Shown here: piece after piece, positions 47,101 to 57,800 of the stretch
How positions within the stretch are numbered: the stretch's first letter is position 1
Layout: the number at the start of each line of letters is the position of its first letter
Assembly (NCBI GenBank): GCA_031553535.1
Contig: JAVBLM010000001.1
Span: 130,197-194,196, forward strand
Source of the DNA: JAIROC01 sp031553535
Lineage (GTDB): Bacteria; Bacteroidota; Bacteroidia; Bacteroidales; WCHB1-69
DNA: 64,000 bases
Reading direction: 5' to 3'
Position numbers and translations under genes: made by a program
The notes under the pieces: model-generated
What the model saw: only the letters and a program-made list of their open reading frames with translations
Told to the model about the DNA's origin: nothing
The model's database searches: none

Positions 47101-49502
47101 CCATCCTTTCTTTTGATGTACCTGCAATTATATATACGAGTACAGGTGCTCCTCAAACTCCACCGGAATTAATAGTTGTTACAACAATCGGTACGTCTGT
47201 TTTCCAGAATACAGCACCTATGACATTGTCGAATGGTGTATGGACGGCGAATGTTCCGCAGCAATATTACGGAAGCAAGGTTGTATATTCTCTGAATGTC
47301 TCGGACACAAAGAGTAACAGTATTTCTTTGAAGGATTCGGTTTATATAATTTCCGGTGTGGGGACAGAACTCTATACAGGCCATGATTTAGCCGTATTCT
47401 CACTGGTATCCCCGGTAACGAATCCTGATGACCTCTGCGTTCCGAATTATTTACCGGTGCAAGTACCCATTCTTAATTTGGGAGAGGATGATTATGATTT
47501 TACACAGGATTCCATAAAAGTATGTGCAGAGATCATCGATCCTAAAGGGTTTATTCATTCGATAATACATACTGTCAAGACGGGAACATTAGAGTCGGGA
47601 CATACCGATACTGTAGAAATAATGTCCGCTTTGCCGGTGTATGCCGGTCTCTATAAGATTAAAACATGGGTAAGCAGTTCTGTAGATCATATTATATATG
47701 ATGATACATTAATTACCACCTATGCATCACCCAAAATAGGTTTACCTCTGTATACGAACTTCAGTACGGGCATTCCTATCGAATTTGTTTCTTCTCCGAG
47801 AAATGGTAATAGCGTATGGGAACATTACTATGACCCAGGTTCTACCGTTCAGCCCGATTCGGGAACAGCGATGATACGGTTTAACGGCACTCCGGGTTCG
47901 ATAGCACGTTTGAGTACCGGTCAATTGGATTTGTTCCAAGCCTTCAATCCCTTTGTAGAGTTCTGGTATTACCATGACGCGACAACATCAACCAGTGACT
48001 ATACGAATACGGAGATCAATGTATTAGTGAATGATGTAAGGCATAATATAGGTACAATCTATTTGAAAGATTCGTCAGGCCGTCACGGTTGGACACATTA
48101 TAAATATGATCTAAGTGCATTTACGACGGTTAATGCCTGTATTTTGATACAGTTTGAATCTATCAATAAGTATTCGGGTTCCGCTCAGCATATAGATTAT
48201 ATAGGAATATCTTCCGAACCTGACGCAGCTGTTTCTGGGATCATTATAACCCCTGCACCTGATTTATGCCATCGTTCGAACAAGAATATTTCTGTGGTAT
48301 TGACAGCTACCCGCTCCCAGGCAATACATTTTGACAATGCATCGGCTTTGATACTGGACATGAATGGAATTATCCATACTGTTTCCTTACAGGGCATAGT
48401 TTTAGATGGCAATAGCTCTGATACAGTACCCGTATTATCCAATATTACTATCCCGGTTGGAATTACTGACATGAAAGCCTATTTTAATACTCCGGTAGAT
48501 AATATCCATGCCAATGATACGGCTGACCTTTCATTGGATATACGTCCTGCAATGTCTCTAACGGCGCAATCCATATCAGGAGGAACGAATTGCCTGGCAA
48601 AAGGGGGACCGGCGCAACAAGAAGTGAAGATAAAGAATATGGGTAATATAGAGATTCCCGGGATTGAGTTGGTATTAAATGTAATGACTTCTCCTCAACA
48701 AACCCTTACAAAATCAGTAGGGAATTTGGCTCCGGGAGATTCTGCTATTATCCTCTTCGATGCTTATACCGTTCCTGCCGAGGCACAATATCAGGTACAG
48801 ATAGCAGGATATATGAGTTGTGATTCGGTTTTGGTAAACGCCAGCACTCCTGTCACGGAATGCGTAGATATGGATGACCTTGTCCTGGTAGAAACCTTAA
48901 GTCCCGATCCTCTGGATGGAGGGATCGATCAGGTTGGTTCTACCAAGGAAATAGAAGTTTCCTTAACGAATACAAGTGATATGAAAAACTATCAGAACGT
49001 GGATGTTACTACATTAATCGAGAATGCGAGCGGTCAGATACTGGCCCGGCATGTAGATATTATCCCTGCAGTTAATGTCTCGGAAAGTAATAAGCCGTTT
49101 AAATTCACAGACAAGTACACCGTTCCTAACGAGGGAGTATATTATGTAAGGGTGTTTATAAGCAAAGTAGATAATTATCAGGAAAATGATACGATTCTGA
49201 TAACACGTACTACATCAAACAACTTACAGGGAACAGGGAATAATGTCTTTGCAATGGAGCAAAATATCCCCAATCCTGCCAATACCGGCACGACAATACG
49301 TTATCATATACCGGAACCGGGAGAAGTAGTTTTCCATGTTCACAGCATAAGCGGTAAATTGCTGTATACCAAAGTACTGCAAGCCGAACCGGGAAAGCAT
49401 ACTATAAATGTAAACACAAGTAGTTTTGCCGCAGGAATCTATATTTACTCCATGGAATTCAATGGACAACGGATTGTTAAGCGAATGAGCATCAAACGAT
49501 AA
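41184..49502 (+). CDS. Giant T9SS-exported beta-helix surface protein, two-module form
   Basis: 2772 residues. Signal peptide 1-22 (FVLGILFLNLTGHSQ). Then a jelly-roll-like domain (~25-212), an Ig-like domain (~213-320), a domain of the YYGTSWSRQIYLASE type (~322-520) absent from the paralogue, CARDB-like stretches, and two modules beginning at about 851 and 1398. Each module starts with a Cys and VGK/IGE-type phrase, runs into right-handed parallel beta-helix repeats (NNIVIKSITVDATK, ADSIFI/DSIFII, LDGGYDGFSFYG) and closes with TTMGCY/TTMGAY followed by a CARDB-like domain. A MAM/jelly-roll-like domain lies near 2186-2350. The last ~82 residues (MEQNIPNPANTGTTIRYHIP to KRMSIKR) are a type A sorting domain. 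Likely a cell-surface adhesin or glycan-binding/processing protein; no catalytic site identified. Confidence 0.88.
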   Translation: MMKKVFIFVLGILFLNLTGHSQSGVRKWIEDFDGSTVSYAQNPQGSWVFNTDYYLPSLSGSSVSKSYLGFVPSREGDTIILQTASAYDLSNYDYVQLRFSHICKVSPMDIAKIQYRIAGQRFWEDIDPADYKGGASNYTKARGFNAASYPEWQARDSTVIPMQSWWKEEFFDLTVNIKKMSGVEIRFLIIHGDVPHTQASFGWLLENIQLTASTHELSPPIVKFIPPSVKNTVYTTGPHEINAKVKTTTNAPIKHPWLKYTATEPGKPAVTDSISMTKIAGDSLWKATIPQYIAGTKVEYSITGRDTIGNEAIDMSGYVIVRPSGGDKTGYVIVGTGTTTTSTYYFPVGQYYGTSWSRQIYLASELNSTSAGGIITEFAWDYASSGTFSKTNQYCYFQVVDDVATVSGYTDPVANGATLVWSGTFSASGGRTWINLQLDQPFYLPPGKNLMVYWINNNGTSYTSTTLFNGTSTSPTNRTIYAGAFSTVFPSTSTGTLTTNRPNARFYIIGTPPLNYSAGTFSIDMSDTIIVSPGLSVPIVATIKNKGKSNLDSVTVSYSINNAAHVSKKLYFNPGLPWDHNYQDTLGYYVPGAAINNAITVWISSPNGVHDSTTWDDTLTKNVYGSSDLLVAFVSPPANTVYTTGPYGIKASIKSITGAALPVTISLHVDYTYQGVTTSDVLPMLLDASDNLWKATIPQKRFNNHVEYSISLIDIVGNTVVLSNSYDIKRLCEGTSKGCDTNSVGLVSIDSPEKTGVLAGYDKPVRVTLKNKGVADLDSCYLNWSLNGVQQPGTAVYRGPLPDDFTDTITVGSYMPVANQRDTIKVWVSMPNGKVDPVKTDDTLTVSPLGCGTILSGYHQIGEGRTYTKLTDVLNIIRNCGVSGNLILQLKGEHPGADLNGISNYLQGYTLTITSYDNDPDSARIKVTSGAGITLNNSNNIVIKSITVDATKASYAIQFTGTCTNVVIRDCKLLTDTASTATTVAPIYKASATGVVDSIFIIHNLLDGGYDGFSFYGAPSTSVYGTNVIFDSNIVRNQSHYACAPQHVDFISYSHNTILSRTANIATAWHGLRAVYCNGPIIGNRIHQRNTGITSPDGILIQYYNQYPASKLHQRTLVANNEVITSPTGGISALHFTSAKAECINNSLHVSGSGNAYGIYIVNSTMNDLAIKNNNIVMTSATARPIEFSGTGNLQLYDIDYNNLYAPTNIGFYGVLITSMQTWQQTIPTDRHSKNIMPVFVDPSMKTSLEIVKDLRFLCNVIPPVITDIRGNIRAVTTTMGCYDVGSYQANATLWEITGLTDGHTPGQTEDVNVVVFNTGEDDITSINLEWSVNGTSKGSANHPVSLSRGDSTTIMVGQLTYPSANVTVKVWINNLNNDPQLDEYAGDDTVSRFVNVCNGGGYSGVVKVGKSVGAFPSFEAAYQALTLCGVLSNITIEIEPGTYPDNLSISNNATAFGTHKLTVTSSTSNASDVIVNSTIRIENATNVTFKNITVDVDSVSNACGIVFAGTCSNIEINACTILADPTTTSSTVHGIWYNNTNGSGNQISNISIINNTIDGGYCNVYFNYLGGAVGQGLNNIIDNNIFLRACSSVYIIQYGHVRSVSNNTIITRNTSTQQYGIHFRTNTCVDTIANNKILMQGTGTCYALDLYEQINSTTNGATHPVLLVNNEIRHLALSGGTYGILMYQTRADILHNSVYFKGTSSAYAMYINNTRTTDYLNIKNNIFSVETSGAGYPLYVNTATHVTQAFNTFMDYNDYHNTGANFAYLGGTTITTLPALQTATGQDANSVSVKPLYIDTAVSLECSSYDDKMECPLPNGVTTDIEGTTRLLITTMGAYTDQPVGLDLRAQAITPWNTKVVKDQVVQVNLNVASGGTTPVSSATFGWSLNGQTQQTGIPWNPAQPLGLAQQANVTIGSFTVTNTTNTYNIVVWIERANGQQDMKQKNDTVRTSATLVPLAEWVKPFNGDTISILSFDVPAIIYTSTGAPQTPPELIVVTTIGTSVFQNTAPMTLSNGVWTANVPQQYYGSKVVYSLNVSDTKSNSISLKDSVYIISGVGTELYTGHDLAVFSLVSPVTNPDDLCVPNYLPVQVPILNLGEDDYDFTQDSIKVCAEIIDPKGFIHSIIHTVKTGTLESGHTDTVEIMSALPVYAGLYKIKTWVSSSVDHIIYDDTLITTYASPKIGLPLYTNFSTGIPIEFVSSPRNGNSVWEHYYDPGSTVQPDSGTAMIRFNGTPGSIARLSTGQLDLFQAFNPFVEFWYYHDATTSTSDYTNTEINVLVNDVRHNIGTIYLKDSSGRHGWTHYKYDLSAFTTVNACILIQFESINKYSGSAQHIDYIGISSEPDAAVSGIIITPAPDLCHRSNKNISVVLTATRSQAIHFDNASALILDMNGIIHTVSLQGIVLDGNSSDTVPVLSNITIPVGITDMKAYFNTPVDNIHANDTADLSLDIRPAMSLTAQSISGGTNCLAKGGPAQQEVKIKNMGNIEIPGIELVLNVMTSPQQTLTKSVGNLAPGDSAIILFDAYTVPAEAQYQVQIAGYMSCDSVLVNASTPVTECVDMDDLVLVETLSPDPLDGGIDQVGSTKEIEVSLTNTSDMKNYQNVDVTTLIENASGQILARHVDIIPAVNVSESNKPFKFTDKYTVPNEGVYYVRVFISKVDNYQENDTILITRTTSNNLQGTGNNVFAMEQNIPNPANTGTTIRYHIPEPGEVVFHVHSISGKLLYTKVLQAEPGKHTINVNTSSFAAGIYIYSMEFNGQRIVKRMSIKR

Positions 49503-49503
49503 A

Positions 49504-49556
49504 ATCTATACATAATTCAAATCATGGCTGCCTCCCCGGCAGCCTTTTTTATTTCA
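49504..49556 (+). terminator. Terminator block of the first giant gene
   Basis: GGCTGCC/GGCAGCC stem (49526-49532, 49538-49544), loop TCCCC, six T; upstream bases as in the ftsZ and remnant blocks with a few differences. Confidence 0.9.
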
Positions 49557-49654
49557 CAGGTTTCCTTGTTATTCGAAGGCATAGCTCCATGTTGTTTTAA
49601 AGAAGTCCATAGGCACTACAAGGTTGGGAAAGGGATATTCATTCTTGTTTAAAG

Positions 49655-49866
49655 ATGTCCCAAGGCTGGGAAAGGGATTTTCATCTTTGTTTGGAGGTGT
49701 CCCAGAATTGGGAAAAGGATTTTCACTCTTATTTGAAGGTGTCCCAAAGTTGGGAAAGGGGTTTTCATCCTTGTTTAGAGATGTCCCAGAATTGGGAAAA
49801 GGATTTTCACCCTTATTTGAAGGTGTCCCAGGGTTGGGAAAGGTTCATGCAGCTATTACAAGGGAA
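49655..49866 (+). repeat. Tandem array of about five units, period ~42 bp
   Basis: TGTCCC starts at 49655, 49699, 49740, 49782 and 49824 (spacing 44, 41, 42, 42). A degenerate earlier unit precedes at about 49610. Each has TCCCA..TGGGA-type stems. The sequence resembles the 11.3-kb array in layout (ending TTTGAAGG versus TTTGGAGG) but with a different, still paired stem. Short frames through it look accidental. 49867-50012 shows nothing else. Confidence 0.85.
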
Positions 49867-50012
49867 AATAATACAATATATCTTTAACCTCCTATCAAAA
49901 AGAAATATATTCCGGTCATTATAGGACTATCTTTGCATCAACTTTTGATAATTTTATTACAAGTATTTAATATTTGTTTATATTTGTATTTCATATTTTC
50001 GAGAACATTATA

Positions 50013-51689
50013 ATGATAAAATCATTTTTCTTCAAAAAAGCTATCTTATTGTTATTGATGCTATTTCCGATTATCGGTCAAGGAAATAATAATCGCTCCT
50101 ATTGTGAAGAACTTCTTGAGCAGTCGAAAAAAGAACGTATTGAGGGGAATTATATAAAATCCATAGAACTTCTCTCCGAAATTAAAGTGCTTTCAATAAA
50201 TAATGACTGGACAGATCTGCTAACGTATGCCCTCAATATTGAAGGTACTATCTATATGGATTTATTGGATTATCAGAAAGCAATGGAATGCTTTCTATCC
50301 GGCTATGAAATCGCTATAAAACAATCCTATAAAACGCAGCAAATAATGATATTGAACAATATCTCGCAGATATATTACATTAATAATGAAACAGACAAAG
50401 CAAAAGAATATCTTGATAAAGCATATGAAATATCCGAACAACTACAAGACAGTGCAAAACTAGGAATCGTGAGCATGAATCTGGGTGTAGTTTTCAATAA
50501 AACCGGGGATCTCAACCAGGCGGAAAAATATCTGGATATTGCTATCAAATTGTCAAGTAAAGTAAAAGATACGATAACATGGATCGCATCAAAAGTAATA
50601 AAAATAGAGAACCTGTATCTGAAAAAAGAATACGATAAGGCAGAATCACTGGCACTGGAAATTCTGGAAGAGACCCAATCTGAAATGGATGATGATCAGA
50701 ATGCACAGTGTTTGCTATTGCTTTCCCAGATCCACGACCAAAAGAAAAACTATCCCAAGGCCATTTCATATGCCCGTGAAGCACTAAACAATCATGTTAA
50801 GTTAACACTAAAGATCGAAATCTATGAACAATTATCAAAATTATACAGGAGTAATAATGCTCTGATTTTAGCTCTCGACTATCAAGATTCTTTATCCATA
50901 GCGAAAGATTCGTTAATGAAAATAAATGATATGGCACAAGTGGCCAATAATCAAATACGCTTCGACCTGATTAATTCTGAAAAGGAATTAGCAGAAAATA
51001 AAGCAAAACAAAAGACGGAACGAACCTTCTTTATCTTTGTTGTTATTTTTATGATCATACTTTCTATTATCGCTATATGGATATACCGTATTAAGCTGGA
51101 AAAAAATAAGCAACAAAAGATAATCGCAGAGAATGAACAAAAGATCATAAAGTTAAAACTGGAAAAAGAACAAAACGAACGTTTATTATTAGAGCAACAA
51201 TTAAAAGAACAAGAAACGCTATCATTATTGGAACAAGAAAAACTAAACAATGAAATCGATACAAAAAACAGACAACTTGCATCGAAGGCCTTATTCCAAT
51301 CGAACAGAAATGAATTGATCAAAGAAATTATCGACACCTTTTCCAATATTGTATCAAACAAAGTAAAAAACGATGTACTTGAGTCAGCTATTCAACAATT
51401 GAGACTGCAACTAAAGGAATCTGCGGAATGGGATGGTTTTTTAGTCTATTTCGAGAAAATCAACCCCCTGTTTTTATCATCCTTAAAAGAGAAGCATCCT
51501 ACACTCAATGCCAGTGAAATCCGGTTCCTTTCCTATATTTACCTTAACCTGGACACAAAAGAAATTGCCAAACTATTAAATATTACCCCGGGACATTGTA
51601 GAAAAAAACGGTTACGGCTTGCCAATAAGATGCATGTATCCATAGCTGAATTATACAGCTACCTGATAAATGAAATAGATTCAAATTAG
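50013..51689 (+). CDS. Membrane TPR protein with C-terminal LuxR-like HTH
   Basis: 558 residues from ATG 50013 (a TTG frame start at 49974 would mask the signal segment FFFKKAILLLLMLFPIIGQG). Six or so TPR repeats (~30-320, e.g. DYQKAMECFLSGYEIA, NQAEKYLDIAIKLSSK), one transmembrane helix ~337-359 (FFIFVVIFMIILSIIAIWIY), a coiled coil ~360-430, and a helix-turn-helix at ~497-545 (ASEIRFLSYIYLNLDTKEIA, LNITPGHCRKKRLRLAN). This architecture is common in Bacteroidetes: periplasmic TPR sensor, cytoplasmic DNA-binding end. It sits between the two giant genes, 166 bp before the second, and probably controls one or both. Confidence 0.88.
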   Translation: MIKSFFFKKAILLLLMLFPIIGQGNNNRSYCEELLEQSKKERIEGNYIKSIELLSEIKVLSINNDWTDLLTYALNIEGTIYMDLLDYQKAMECFLSGYEIAIKQSYKTQQIMILNNISQIYYINNETDKAKEYLDKAYEISEQLQDSAKLGIVSMNLGVVFNKTGDLNQAEKYLDIAIKLSSKVKDTITWIASKVIKIENLYLKKEYDKAESLALEILEETQSEMDDDQNAQCLLLLSQIHDQKKNYPKAISYAREALNNHVKLTLKIEIYEQLSKLYRSNNALILALDYQDSLSIAKDSLMKINDMAQVANNQIRFDLINSEKELAENKAKQKTERTFFIFVVIFMIILSIIAIWIYRIKLEKNKQQKIIAENEQKIIKLKLEKEQNERLLLEQQLKEQETLSLLEQEKLNNEIDTKNRQLASKALFQSNRNELIKEIIDTFSNIVSNKVKNDVLESAIQQLRLQLKESAEWDGFLVYFEKINPLFLSSLKEKHPTLNASEIRFLSYIYLNLDTKEIAKLLNITPGHCRKKRLRLANKMHVSIAELYSYLINEIDSN

Positions 51690-51738
51690 CTTCTCAGAAT
51701 TAATTTAAATCACTAAATTTCAAATAAAAACACAATAA

Positions 51739-51777
51739 TGTCTCGTTTTTGCTCGTTATTGTCTTGTTTTTGCTCTC
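51739..51777 (+). promoter_or_regulatory. 21-bp-spaced direct repeat upstream of the second giant gene
   Basis: TGTCTCGTTTTTGCTC at 51739 and TGTCTTGTTTTTGCTC at 51760 are 15/16 identical and exactly 21 bp (two helical turns) apart, about 80-115 bp before the ATG. It is a plausible regulator-binding site, for the adjacent HTH protein or another. Confidence 0.5.
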
Positions 51778-51855
51778 TTATATAAATAATGGAAAAAGAT
51801 TTTTTCTCATTTTTGTAAAGATATTCTTATTAATCTTTTACAAATTTTACGTGTT

Positions 51856-54800
51856 ATGAAAAAATGGATGTTTTTATTACTGGTAACTTTAATTTCTCTA
51901 CAAGCAAGCTATTCTCAAAATGTTTCTTATGAAAGAGAAAATTTTGATGGAAACAGTATCAGCTTTGTTTCTCAACCTTCCTCGTCATGGAGAATTGACA
52001 AAAATTACTATGTAAGTTCTCCTAATTCTTATCGAGGTGTTGTCCCCAATAAGTCAGGAGACTCAACGATTTTAACCTCTCCTCCTTATGATTTTTACAC
52101 GAATGGTTATTCCAATATATTACTTCGGTTCAACCATATCTGCAAAATATCTCCCCGGGATATCGTCCGGATAGAATATAAGATTCAAAATCAAGGCTGG
52201 CTTCCAATACCGGCAACTGCTTATTTGGGAAAAGCCGCCAATTATATAACCACCGGATTCAATGCCGCCAGCTATACTCAATGGCAAGCCAACGATAGTA
52301 CAGCCCTTCCTACAAACAACTGGTGGAAAGAAGAAACATTTGACCTGGGCTTTTTAATGGGATATGCCCCTAATGCTCAAATCCGGTTTATTATAAAGCA
52401 CGGCAGTACACCCGGAACACAAATTTCATACGGGTGGCTACTGGACAACATTGAGATAACTGCTTCCACTTATCTGGTTCGGGATCCTATTGTAGAATTT
52501 ATAGGTAGTGTTGTAAAGGACACCGTTAACAGTACCGGGCCTTATACTATAAATGCAAAAGTACAAACCACAACAAGTGCTCCAATTAAGACCCCTTTCC
52601 TGACATATACATATACTTTGAATGGAGTATCTACTACAAATTCCATCGAAATGGATCCTGTATCCGGGGATTCTTTATGGAGAGGTGTTTTACCTCAAAT
52701 TGAAGGAGGAAGCACTGTTTCGTATTCCATCACAGGCTATGATACAAATGGGAATAATGCAACAGTACAAGAGCGTTATTTCATTAAGAAACCCTCCGGC
52801 AATGATAGTGTTTCAGTTGCATTAACAAGCATAAACTCTCCCGCGAAAGGAGAAAACCCAGTAGGGGCTACCCCTGTAACAGCTACATTCCGTAACAAAG
52901 GTGATTCCACGTTAAGAGCTGTGGAGATCAATTGGAGTTTAAATGGAGTGTTGCAAACAGTACAACCTCATACCTGGACAGGGGGTCTACCCTGGGATTT
53001 TGAACATACGGAGCAATTAGGCACCTTCAACCCTCGTTTAAGAATGTCGGATACTATTGTTATATGGGTAAACAATCCCAATGGCATACAAGACCCCAAG
53101 CATTCGGATGACACCTTATCCATTATTACTTATGGTTGTCCAGTAGATGTATCGGGCAGTTTCCCTGTAGGGAAGAACAGTGAATTCAAAACGATACAGG
53201 AAGCTTTTAACTCTTTTCAAAAATGCAGCCCTACCGGAAATATCACCCTCGAACTGGAATCCGACACGATCCGTGAAAACTGGGATTTCTCCAATATCAA
53301 TTCTTTTATGAATGGATACATGCTGACGATAACATCGTTAAAACATCACAGGGATAGTGTCGTTCTTCGTCCAAATACAGGAGGAATAGGTATAACATTG
53401 GGAAATACAAGAAACCTTACATTGGATGCGATTACAGTTGATGTTAGCCATTTAATTCCTCAGATTCCTGTTATGATGAATGTATATGCTATCTATTTCA
53501 GTAATACATGTACCAACATTATCATTAATAATTGTAATATAAAAGCACACAAAACATCTAACTCAACTAATATACATCCAATCTTTAAAGGAAGTACAGG
53601 GCTTGCAGACAGTATTTATATAACAAATAATATCTTAGATGGAGGATATTCGGGATTTACTTTTCCCGGTGGAAATACAAATCAATATGGAAAGAATATA
53701 GTTTTTGACAGCAATACACTCACTAATCAGTATTATTATGGAATAAATGCTTCTTATACCGATTTTAAAAGCATATCCAATAACACAATTCTTAGCAGGG
53801 AAGCTGCCAATTTCAGCGCAACATGGATTGCCATATATATGAACAATGCCAACGGTAATATTACAGGGAACCGGATCCGGCAACGTAATACATCAAACAT
53901 TACCAACCCGAGAGGGATTTTCAGTTATTACCATAATTATTACTTTACGAACGACACCGCGCTTATTGCCAACAATGAAATTATAATTTATACAACCGGA
54001 GAATATGAAGGAATACAGGTAAATTATTCCCGTTCGAAAATCATACACAATTCCATATATGTAAAAGGATCCGGATCTTCAAGAGGGATTTACATCAATG
54101 AGCCCGGATATGTTAATATCCATGTTATCAAGAACAATAATATAATTATGGAATCTGCTGCTGCATACCCTATCCAGATTTCAAAGGCAACAAATATAAG
54201 GAGTTATGATATAAACAGTAATAACTATTATGCTCCGACTTATATTGGAAATATAGGAGGAACAGGAGGGGATAAACTAACAATGGATGCCTGGCAAAAG
54301 ATGGTTACAACAGACGTGAATTCCGTAAGAATCCGAAGTTCTTTCATAGACAGCACCAAAAACCTGAAGATGCGTGACTATACGGGACTGGAATGCAAGC
54401 CTCTTCCGGAAGTACCTAAAGATATTGATAATACACCGCGCCTGGGATTAACAACGATGGGTTGTTACCATTACGATCCGATGTATACGGTAAATGCAAG
54501 ATTAACAGACCTCCAGGGATGGAGGGAAGGAAACATTTCGGGAGAATCCGATACGGTAAAAGTATTACTGACCAATACAGGAGCAACTCCTTTGACAAAT
54601 GCCAATTTAACATGGATATTCAATGGGGCAGAAACAACAACAGCATGGTCGGGAACTTTAGCCAAAGGGGAAAGCACTACTGTCACATTAGGGAAAATAA
54701 CCTATATCTCGGGTAATTATACAATAACCGCCAGAATAGATAACTTGGGCGGCTCTTTGCAAGACGATTTTTTACAGGATGACACTACTTCCGTTTCAAT

Positions 54801-57800
54801 ATTTGTATGTTCATCTATATACAGTACAGGAATATATACTATCGGAAAAACAGCAAGTTCTTTTACATCGGTAGAAGAAGCTATTAAGAAGCTATCTCTT
54901 TGCGGAGCAAACGGAGACATTACACTGGAAATAAAAAACGGTACATACGCCAACACCGTCGACCTGACCGGTATTTCTTCTTTGTTAGGGAACAATAAAT
55001 TGACCATCAAATCCCAAAGCGGAAACCCCGGAGATGTTATTCTACAAACAACCAATATCGGATTTACATTAGCACGAAGCAATAACATTGTAATAGATGG
55101 CGTAACAATAGATGCAAAGGGAGGAATAGTAGGCATACAGTTTTTAGATACATGTACAAATGTTGTCATTCAAAATTGTATATTATTGGTTGATACAACC
55201 GTCACATCCAACAAATATGGTGGGATTTATAAGCCCAGTATTGCCAATGTTGCAGATAGCATCTTTATACTAAATAATATTATAGAAGGAGGGCATTTTG
55301 GGATCTGGCTTTATGGTGTCAGCTCAAGTGTCTATGACAGTAATATTTTTATAACCGGTAATGCTATCTCCAAACAATCACATTATGGAATTTATTTATA
55401 TTATACTGATTTTAGAATTATATCAAACAATATAATAACAAGCAGATTGTCCAACATAAATACTTCATGGACAGGAATAAATACTTCAAATACGAATGGA
55501 GACATTATTGCAAATAAAATAAAACAATTAAACAGGGCAATATCATATGCAGTAGGAATAAGTCTTTCAAATCATAATAATAACAAAACGGAGTTAGCGC
55601 TGATTGTAAACAATGAAATAAATGGTTATGTGGGAAATGGTTATGCTGCATTAGCTCTTTCAAGTACTCGTGCCGATATTATACATAATTCTATATATGT
55701 TCGAAGAGTTGCAGGTTCAAAGGGTATTGGTATAAGTGACGGAACCAGTAATCGTCTCAATATTAAAAATAATAATATTATAATGGACACTACGGGTACC
55801 TTCCCTATCTATATTAATGGTTCTTCAAATGCAGCTTTGTATAACTTTGAATCTAACAACTATTATTCGCCAAGTTACATAGGATACGCAGGTGCAAATA
55901 AAGTAACAATGGAGCAATGGCAAGATGTGTTCTTTACAGATATTAATTCCGTAAAGGTTCGTCCTACCTTTATAGACAGTACTATTAATTTAAAATTCAT
56001 AAATTATGACAGTGTAAAATGTCCTGTTTTGTCAGATGTTGATACCGATTTGGAAGATAGCATCCGGGCAGGGGCATTTACAGCAATGGGATGTTATCAT
56101 GGATTTGCACCTTTTTCGAAGAATATTAAACTAACGGAAATCCTTAATTGGAATGAAGGGCCAGTCTATGGAACAAATGATACGGTTAAGGCTGTAATTA
56201 TAAATACCAGTTTATCCTCTTTCTTGCCACAAACTATTAATTGGTCTTTTAATGGAAATTCCAGAACAGGAGTTCCATCAAACAAGACATTGGCATATGG
56301 GGAAAGGGATACCATTACGTTAGGAATAATAAATTACGGTTTGGGACATAATATATTAACTGCATGGATCGATAATTCTCAGGACAATTATCTCGAAGAT
56401 GATACGATACTGGCAACAAGTTATATATGTTCTACAGCCGGAATTAACGGTACTTTCACGGTAGGAAAAACAGGGGATTTTAAAACCATAAATCTTGCAC
56501 TACAACAAATAGAAGACTGCGGAGTAAATGGAAATATTATACTGAAAGTACAACCCGGCCTGTATGTTGAAGACATAGACTTAACTGACTATGCTTTAAT
56601 ATTAGGTAATAATAAATTGACGATTACCTCTACTACAGGAAATGCTGAAGACGTTGTTTTTAAAACACTGTCAGTGGGAATGATATTGTCCCAAAGTAAT
56701 AATATCGTTATAGATGCCATTACAATTGATGCAACAAAAGGGAAGTTTGCAATACAATTTAAAGGCGCTTGCACCAATGTTGTAATTAGTAATAATATTC
56801 TATTAGCAAACCTAACTACAACTTATAGCGATTATAATCCTATACATAAAGGTAGCAATACAGGTGTAGTTGATAGTATTTTTATTGTAAATAATGAATT
56901 AAACGGAGGATATATTGGTTTTAATTTTATTGGAGGAGTAGCTTCGACCCTTGGAACAAATGTGGTTTTTGACAGTAATCGAGTTTTCAATACACATACT
57001 TCGGGAATATATCCGCAATATACTCATTTTACCAGTATTTCGAATAATACCATATTAAGCAGAACGGAAAATACAATAACCAGTACATGGTATGCAATGC
57101 GTTTTGAAAGTTGCAATGGCCCCATTACAAATAACCGGATAAAACAACAAAGTAATGTGATTGCACAACCTTACGGAATATATCTTAATAATTATAGTAT
57201 CAATTCAACAGCAGATACTGCATTGATTGCCAACAATGAAGTCATGCTTAATGTTGCAACAGGTACAACAGGTGGCATATATACAAATGTTTCCCGTACA
57301 AAAATTATCAATAATTCCATTTACGTATCCGGTGCTGCTGCAGCAAGGGGAATGTATATTGCTAATGATAATAATAGCCGTACTGTCGCAAAAAACAATA
57401 ATATTGTTGTGGCATCTTCTTCTGCATATCCTATTTATCTGAATTACGTAACCAATATGAGTTTATGTGATCTGGATTACAACAATATGTACGGCACCGG
57501 ATACGTGGGATACTGCGGAAGTACCGGAGGTGCAAAAGCCACCATAGATGCCTGGCAACAATTTGTTACCAGTGATAAGCATTCAGTGAGTGTTTATCCG
57601 AATTTTATTGATCTTACCAAAAATATGGATCTATTGGATAGTGTATTGAGTTGCCCTGTATTTGAAAATGTTACAGAAGATATAAATAAGAATACTCGTG
57701 TTTCTCCCAACACTACAATGGGTGCATATCAATATATAGGTACAACACACGATGTCCATCCTGTTGAATTTGTAAATTTATCTCCAACTTATCCGCTTGG

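Noticed and set aside
49624..49924. Two open frames through the second 42-bp array
   Set aside because: Same reason: repetitive text in two frames at once, no protein-like features.
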